Assembly (NCBI RefSeq): GCF_016642265.1
Contig: NZ_MRXX01000005.1
Span: 1-50,668, forward strand
From: Streptococcus lactarius
Lineage (GTDB): Bacteria; Bacillota; Bacilli; Lactobacillales; Streptococcaceae
Length of the DNA: 50,668 nucleotides
Direction of reading: 5' to 3'
Below, in pieces: positions 46,406-50,668 of the stretch. The notes beneath the pieces are model-generated. The model did no database searches, was not told the DNA's origin, and saw only the letters and a list, made by a program, of their open reading frames with translations. A program made the translations under genes and the position numbers. Position 1 is the first letter of the stretch. Every line of letters begins with the position of its first letter.

Positions 46406-47512
46406 ATGGGATTTATTAAAGCAGCCCTTTCAGCGGGCATTTCAAGTTTTCAAGATAGTAAATTTAAGGAAGCTATTACCTTGCCAGAAGCTGTTCCGGC
46501 AACAGCTTTGGCCATCAAGGGACAACTGTTGACCAAAGATCCGGACGGACGCTCACGCCAGAGCAACCAAAATACTGGTCTGTTGACAGATGGTTCTGTC
46601 GTCATTGTCCCTCAAGGCTATGTCGCTCTTTTAGTCAACAATGGAACCTTTTTGGGAGACCTTCTAGAAGCAGGAAGCCACGAATGGCAAGCTGGTGAGA
46701 ATGCCTGGCTGTTTGAAAAAGGCGGAGTGAAAGGGACTTGGGACCAGTTCAAGAATCGTTTCTCATTTGGTGGGCAAGTGGTGACCCAACAAGAAATTGT
46801 TTTTGTACGGATGCAACCTTTTACAGGAAATAAATTTGGAACTCAAAACCCAGTCGAGTACTTTAGCGACCGTTACCAACAGCTTCTGAGCATTCGCTTT
46901 TATGGCCTCTATGATGTCAAAATAGCAGATCCGGTTCTTTTCTATGTCAGTGCAGTCAGTCGCCAAATTACGGCAGATAAACCGTTTACCTTGGAAGATG
47001 TAGCTCAGGGAACCTTGCGCCAAAACCTCGCTCCAAAAATTGCCGTCGCCCTTTCAAAATATACGGCTGAAAATAAGGCGGATATTTACAATATCAATGC
47101 AGATCAAGACGTTTTCAATGAAGTCGCAAAACGCGAAGTCAACAAAACGTGGTCAGAACTATATGGTATTGAATTAACCAATGTCCTGATCGAAGATCTG
47201 AGCTATGATGCTGATAGTATGGCCAAGGTCAATAAACTGGACAGTGAATTGGCAGCGATGAAGTACAATACCATTGAAATTGAAGAGCGTCGCGCCCGCA
47301 ATGAGGCCTTGGTGGCAGCTGCCAAAAATGAAGGTGGCAATGGCATGAACATGATCATGGGGATGAATCTGGGTCAAGCTCTGGGAAATGATCTGCAACA
47401 ACAAGCAGCACCAGCTCAAGACAAGCCCAAAACCTTCTACATTGAGGTGGATGGCAAATATGTCCATGTGACTAAGGATGCGGATGGTAATATTGTCCCT
47501 GTTGACGAATAG
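46406..47512 (+). CDS. SPFH (band 7) domain protein, YdjI-like
   Basis: 368 aa, no transmembrane segment or signal peptide. SPFH domain (about 45-270) with the NGTFLGDLLEAGSHEWQAGENAWLFEKGG region and TRFG-like QFKNRFSFGG; a charged coiled segment (about 275-300) and a Met/Gly/Gln-rich linker precede a C-terminal module with IEVDGKYVHVTKDADGN. It resembles the virion-core-like SPFH proteins (YdjI), which scaffold PspA. Same operon as the Tim44-like gene. No pspA is visible here. Confidence 0.85.
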   Translation: MGFIKAALSAGISSFQDSKFKEAITLPEAVPATALAIKGQLLTKDPDGRSRQSNQNTGLLTDGSVVIVPQGYVALLVNNGTFLGDLLEAGSHEWQAGENAWLFEKGGVKGTWDQFKNRFSFGGQVVTQQEIVFVRMQPFTGNKFGTQNPVEYFSDRYQQLLSIRFYGLYDVKIADPVLFYVSAVSRQITADKPFTLEDVAQGTLRQNLAPKIAVALSKYTAENKADIYNINADQDVFNEVAKREVNKTWSELYGIELTNVLIEDLSYDADSMAKVNKLDSELAAMKYNTIEIEERRARNEALVAAAKNEGGNGMNMIMGMNLGQALGNDLQQQAAPAQDKPKTFYIEVDGKYVHVTKDADGNIVPVDE

Positions 47513-47574
47513 AAGGGAACTAGGCTCAGAGATGTAGAGGTTCCAATCGCTAGTCTCTGCACTCTTTCCTTCCT
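47511..47574 (+). terminator. Hairpin after the SPFH gene
   Basis: GAAGGGAA pairs with TTTCCTTC and CAGAGA with TCTCTG inside. The tail is not T-rich; it is a weak terminator or an RNA-end protector. Confidence 0.45.
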
Positions 47575-47593
47575 AAAAAGAAAAGATTGCTGT

Positions 47594-47622
47594 TTGAGAA
47601 AAATCAAATAGTGTGTTACAAT
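47594..47622 (+). promoter_or_regulatory. efp promoter
   Basis: TTGAGA (47594-47599), 17 bases, TACAAT (47617-47622), 37 bases before the efp ATG. Confidence 0.65.
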
Positions 47623-47659
47623 AAAGAGTAATCTATTTTTAAAAAAGAGGTAATAAAAC

Positions 47660-48220
47660 ATGATCGAAGCAAGTAAATTAAGAGCTGGTATGACGTTTGT
47701 CACAGCAGATGGAAAATTGATTCGCGTTTTGGAAGCAAGTCACCACAAACCAGGTAAAGGAAATACTATCATGCGGATGAAATTACGTGATGTCCGTACT
47801 GGTTCTACATTTGACACAAGCTACCGTCCAGAAGAAAAATTTGAACAAGCGATTCTTGAGACTGTCCCAGCCCAATACTTGTACCAAATGGACGACACAG
47901 CCTACTTCATGAACACAGAAACTTATGACCAATACGAAATCCCTGTAGTCAATGTTGAAAATGAATTGCTTTACATTCTTGAAAATTCAGAAGTGAAAAT
48001 TCAATTCTACGGAAGTGAAGTGATTGGGGTAACTGTACCAACTACTGTTGAATTGACAGTCACAGAAACTCAACCATCGATCAAAGGTGCTACAGTGACT
48101 GGTTCTGGAAAACCAGCAACAATGGAAACAGGACTTGTTGTAAACGTTCCAGACTTCATCGAAGCAGGACAAAAACTCGTTATCAACACTGCAGAAGGAA
48201 CTTACGTTTCTCGTGCGTAA
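47660..48220 (+). CDS. efp: Elongation factor P
   Basis: 186 aa, three beta-barrel domains. The tip of domain I is HHKPGKGN, with the modifiable Lys. It rescues ribosomes stalled on polyproline. AAAGAGG ribosome binding site. Followed by asp23 and nusB in the order usual for streptococci. Confidence 0.97.
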   Translation: MIEASKLRAGMTFVTADGKLIRVLEASHHKPGKGNTIMRMKLRDVRTGSTFDTSYRPEEKFEQAILETVPAQYLYQMDDTAYFMNTETYDQYEIPVVNVENELLYILENSEVKIQFYGSEVIGVTVPTTVELTVTETQPSIKGATVTGSGKPATMETGLVVNVPDFIEAGQKLVINTAEGTYVSRA

Positions 48221-48256
48221 GAGACCTCTCAGGGTGTCAAATAGAAAGGAACTTCT

Positions 48257-48646
48257 ATGGCAACTGAACAATTTGGTGACATTGTTATTGCACCACGTGT
48301 ATTAGAAAAAATTATTGCGATTGCAACGGCAAAAGTAGAGGGAGTTTACTCTCTTGAAAATAAGAGCGTGTCAGATAGCCTTTCAAAACGCTCACTTGGT
48401 CGTGGCGTCTACCTTCATACAGAAGAAGACGGTCAGGTCTCAGTGGATATTTATCTCTACCTTGAATACGGAGTGGCTGTACCATCTGTAGCAGTAGCGA
48501 TCCAAAAGGCTGTGAAATCTGCTGTGTATGATATGGCAGATGTCACCTTGGATGCGGTCAACATTCATGTCGTAGGGATTGCAACAGAAAAATCTCCAAA
48601 ACCAGACTTGAAAGACTTGTTTAATGAGGACTTCCTCAATGACTGA
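48257..48646 (+). CDS. Asp23/Gls24 family envelope-stress protein
   Basis: 129 aa. Asp23 fold with GDIVIAPRVLEKIIAIATAKVEGVYSL and YGVAVPSVAVAIQKAVKSAV, then an acidic tail. Cytoplasmic; relatives attach to the membrane through AmaP. Its end overlaps the nusB start by 8 bases. Confidence 0.92.
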   Translation: MATEQFGDIVIAPRVLEKIIAIATAKVEGVYSLENKSVSDSLSKRSLGRGVYLHTEEDGQVSVDIYLYLEYGVAVPSVAVAIQKAVKSAVYDMADVTLDAVNIHVVGIATEKSPKPDLKDLFNEDFLND

Positions 48647-49070
48647 TGAAATTTTATTGGAATCACGTCGAGATTTACGCGAGCGTGCCTTCCAAGCCTT
48701 GATGGCCTTGGAGTACGATGGAGACATTGTCGAAGCTTGTCGCTTTGCTTATCTGCATGATAAGGACGTGGCAGAAGATGCAACAGTTGATCTTCCGGCC
48801 TTTCTCTTGAATATCGTGACCGGCGTTTATCAGTCAAAAGACCAATTAGACCAACAAATCGGTCAACATTTGAAGACTGGTTGGACAGTAGAACGCTTGA
48901 CCTTGGTGGAGAAAAATATTCTGCGCCTTGGCATTTATGAAATGACAGAGTTTGACACTCCACAGATTGTCGCTGTGAATGAGGCGGTTGAATTGGCTAA
49001 GGCCTTTTCAGATGAGACTTCATCACGTTTTGTCAATGGTGTTCTCAGTCAATTTGTGACAGAAGCATAG
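48639..49070 (+). CDS. nusB: Transcription antitermination factor NusB
   Basis: 143 aa all-helical protein; LLESRRDLRERAFQALMALEY start and LRLGIYEMTEFDTPQIVAVNEAVELAK core. With S10 (NusE) it helps rRNA antitermination. The ATG at 48639 has GAGGA upstream; the frame extends five codons further inside asp23 without a site. Confidence 0.95.
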   Translation: MTDEILLESRRDLRERAFQALMALEYDGDIVEACRFAYLHDKDVAEDATVDLPAFLLNIVTGVYQSKDQLDQQIGQHLKTGWTVERLTLVEKNILRLGIYEMTEFDTPQIVAVNEAVELAKAFSDETSSRFVNGVLSQFVTEA

Positions 49071-49073
49071 TAT

Positions 49074-49097
49074 AAAAGAGCCCGCGGGCTCTTTTTT
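49074..49097 (+). terminator. Terminator of the efp-asp23-nusB operon
   Basis: AAAAGAGCCC-GCGGGCTCTTTTTT, a near-perfect palindrome with a T6 tail. Confidence 0.9.
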
Positions 49098-49228
49098 GAT
49101 TGAAGGAAATCTCTATTTTGGACCTAATTTTTAATGTTTTTACACTTGAGCAATCAATCTCCACAGTTGAAAAACACCTCTTTTTAGTAGAGTCGTGTAC
49201 ATCCTGTTTGTACTCTCTAAAACAAATA

Positions 49229-49286
49229 GAGAGTGGGACAAGGAACGATTTTTAGTCAACATTCGTTCTGTCCCACTCCCTCTTTT
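49229..49286. repeat. Palindromic repeat, relative of the 135-320 element
   Basis: GAGAGTGGGACA (49229-49240) pairs with TGTCCCACTCCCTC (49269-49282), with GGAACGA/TCGTTC inside and TTTTC after. The outer bases equal the repeat tips at 255-314 and 50609-50668. It lies between nusB and lctO, which converge, and can end the leftward lctO transcript. Confidence 0.6.
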
Positions 49287-49290
49287 CTTA

Positions 49291-50427
49291 TTAATACAAT
49301 TTCAGATCACGAGGATCTACTGGGAAAGTTGGATTGTATGGATTGTGACGAAGTTTGAAGTGTTTTACATCTTCAATCGTCTGAGTTCCAGATAGTTGCA
49401 TCACGGTCTTCAATTCTGCATTCAAGTGTTCAAAGACTTGGCGTACACCAACGCTACCACCTAGAGCTAAGCCATAAATAACGGGGCGTCCAATAGCTAC
49501 CAAGTCTGCTCCTGAAGCCAAGGCTTTAAAGACATGTTGCCCACGACGAATACCAGAGTCAAAGACAATCGGTACACGTTTGTCAACTGCTTCAGCAACT
49601 TCTTGAAGTGAGTCAAAGGCAGCTGGGCCACCATCGATTTGACGTCCACCGTGGTTGGTTACCCAGATACCAGATGCACCTGCAGCAAGAGAACGTTCAA
49701 CATCTTCACGGCATTGAGGACCTTTAACGTAAACGGGTAGGCCTGAGTATTCAGCGATGAATTCTACATCTCGTGGAGACAGGCGTTGTTTAGCTGATTT
49801 GTAGACAAAGTCCATTGACTTACCAGCACCTTCAGGTAGGTATTCTTCTACGATTGGCATTCCAACTGGGAAGACAAAACCATTACGTTTATCAACCTCA
49901 CGATTCCCCCCAACAGTTGCATCTGCCGTTAAGACGATCGCTTTATAGCCTTCTGCCTTCACGCGATCCATAATGTGGCGGTTAATCCCATCATCTTTAC
50001 TAAAGTAGAACTGGAACCAATGAGGAGTCCCTTGAAGGGCTTGCGTAATTTCTGGAAGATCAACTGTAGAGTAGGAGCTTGTAGTATAGAGGGAACCAAA
50101 CTCATGTACCCCACGTGCAGTAGCCACTTCCCCTTGTTCATTGGCTAATTTATGAGCTGCAACTGGAGCCATAATGATGGGTGAAGATAGTTTTTCACCT
50201 GCAAATTCAATTTCTGTAATTGGATTTTCCACATCACAAAGCGTATGAGGGACAATCAGCTTATGGTTAAAAGCTCGAATATTTTCACGCAATGTAAAGG
50301 TATCTTCTGCTCCGCTAGCGATATAGCCAAAAGCAGCTTTTGGAATGACTTGTTGCGCCATAGGCTCCAAATCATAAGTGTTAATAAAATCTACAGGTCC
50401 TTCTGCATTGCTTGTTTTATATGACAT
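49291..50427 (-). CDS. lctO: L-lactate oxidase
   Basis: 378 aa FMN alpha-hydroxy-acid oxidase. Substrate and FMN residues are visible around SGAEDTFTLRENIRAF, IMAPVAAHKLANEQGE, QFYFSKDDGINRH, the catalytic His region WVTNHGGRQIDGGPA and DSGIRRGQHVFKALASGADLVAIGRP. It oxidises lactate to pyruvate with O2 and releases H2O2, which oral streptococci use against rivals. Ends in DPRDLKLY. GGAGGACA ribosome binding site. Confidence 0.96.
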   Translation of the reverse strand: MSYKTSNAEGPVDFINTYDLEPMAQQVIPKAAFGYIASGAEDTFTLRENIRAFNHKLIVPHTLCDVENPITEIEFAGEKLSSPIIMAPVAAHKLANEQGEVATARGVHEFGSLYTTSSYSTVDLPEITQALQGTPHWFQFYFSKDDGINRHIMDRVKAEGYKAIVLTADATVGGNREVDKRNGFVFPVGMPIVEEYLPEGAGKSMDFVYKSAKQRLSPRDVEFIAEYSGLPVYVKGPQCREDVERSLAAGASGIWVTNHGGRQIDGGPAAFDSLQEVAEAVDKRVPIVFDSGIRRGQHVFKALASGADLVAIGRPVIYGLALGGSVGVRQVFEHLNAELKTVMQLSGTQTIEDVKHFKLRHNPYNPTFPVDPRDLKLY

Positions 50428-50475
50428 AAAATGTCCTCCTTCATAAGTAAGCGGTTACTCTTTTCTTACCCACCT

Positions 50476-50504
50476 ATCTTAACTTATTTGCAAACGATTT
50501 TCAA
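50476..50504 (-). promoter_or_regulatory. lctO promoter with imperfect cre
   Basis: On the minus strand TTGAAA (50499-50504), 17 bases, TAAGAT (50476-50481). TGCAAACGATTTTCA (50489-50503) overlaps the -35; it is a cre-like sequence one base too long, so CcpA control is only possible. Confidence 0.55.
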
Positions 50505-50608
50505 AAAATTTGTCTGTCATTTTCAATCTAAACATAGATTATGAAATAAAAGAATGACTTATGTTCCAAAAGAAAGTGCAGGTTAACACTGATCCATTAC
50601 ACAAAATA

Positions 50609-50668
50609 GAGAGTGGGACAGAAATCGGTCATTCGTTAGAATTCGATTTCGTCGTCCCACCTCCGCAC
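50609..50668. repeat. Inverted exact copy of the repeat at 255-314, cut by the window end
   Basis: All 60 bases are identical to the reverse complement of 255-314. It contains the stem GTGGGAC + GAAATCG with its complements. The element probably continues beyond the window. The two copies lie in opposite orientation, about 50 kb apart. Confidence 0.9.

Noticed and set aside
49195..49395. 66-codon frame after nusB
   Set aside because: It overlaps the palindromic repeat and the end of lctO on the other strand.

Overview
The window is a contiguous stretch of a low-GC Firmicute chromosome. Gene content and gene order point to a viridans-type oral Streptococcus; I cannot fix the species from sequence alone. 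The evidence is a tagatose-pathway lactose operon with LacT antitermination, lactate oxidase, phosphoketolase, LPXTG-anchored surface proteins, the rpsF-ssb-rpsR and efp-asp23-nusB blocks, and Streptococcus-style promoters with extended -10 elements. I see no rRNA, tRNA, CRISPR array, transposase or prophage.

Layout, left to right. (1) 1-5.5 kb: the 3' end of an unidentified gene, a palindromic repeat that acts as a terminator, a leftward LPXTG/VWA surface protein, an acetyltransferase plus nucleoside phosphorylase pair, and a KtrB/KtrA potassium uptake system. (2) 5.5-9.3 kb: a possible small RNA, a MET-box, then metE-metF (methionine synthesis). (3) 9.5-13.6 kb: glgC-glgD-pgm behind a cre-like site, making ADP-glucose precursors; glgA, glgB and glgP are absent. 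(4) 13.7-23.8 kb: a complete lactose regulon: lacR, lacABCD (tagatose-6-P pathway), lacT with its RNA antiterminator/terminator, lacFE (PTS), lacG (6-phospho-beta-galactosidase) and lacX. (5) 23.9-29 kb: a leftward EIIB / GH95 glycosidase / EIIC locus, divergent from a DeoR-type regulator that is broken at an A9 run. (6) 29.2-33 kb: phosphoketolase, then bioY with a double BirA-type operator, then a CHY zinc-finger gene that may be leaderless. (7) 33.3-38.1 kb: an LPXTG-anchored 5'-nucleotidase, a multi-branched palindromic element, and a leftward operon of a GT2-GtrA fusion, a phosphodiester-glycosidase-like exoprotein and a small membrane protein. (8) 38.2-41.3 kb: rpsF-ssb-rpsR ended by five tandem terminators, then a leftward DUF1129-type membrane protein and CorA. 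(9) 41.4-50.7 kb: uvrA-pepP, a Tim44-like/zinc-ribbon protein paired with an SPFH protein, efp-asp23-nusB, and leftward lactate oxidase. The last 60 bases are an exact inverted copy of bases 255-314.

Together the genes describe a sugar-fermenting mucosal commensal. Lactose enters by PTS and is cleaved to galactose-6-P, which goes through tagatose phosphates to triose phosphates. Phosphoketolase and lactate oxidase add acetyl-phosphate and hydrogen peroxide chemistry. Several promoters carry cre-like sites (glg, xpk, lctO), consistent with carbon catabolite control. Most ordinary genes are classic; the less explained parts are the PTS-GH95 locus with its frameshifted regulator, the multi-branched element at 35.5 kb, the candidate small RNA before metE, the tandem terminators after rpsR, and the Tim44/SPFH and GT2-GtrA/phosphodiester-glycosidase modules.
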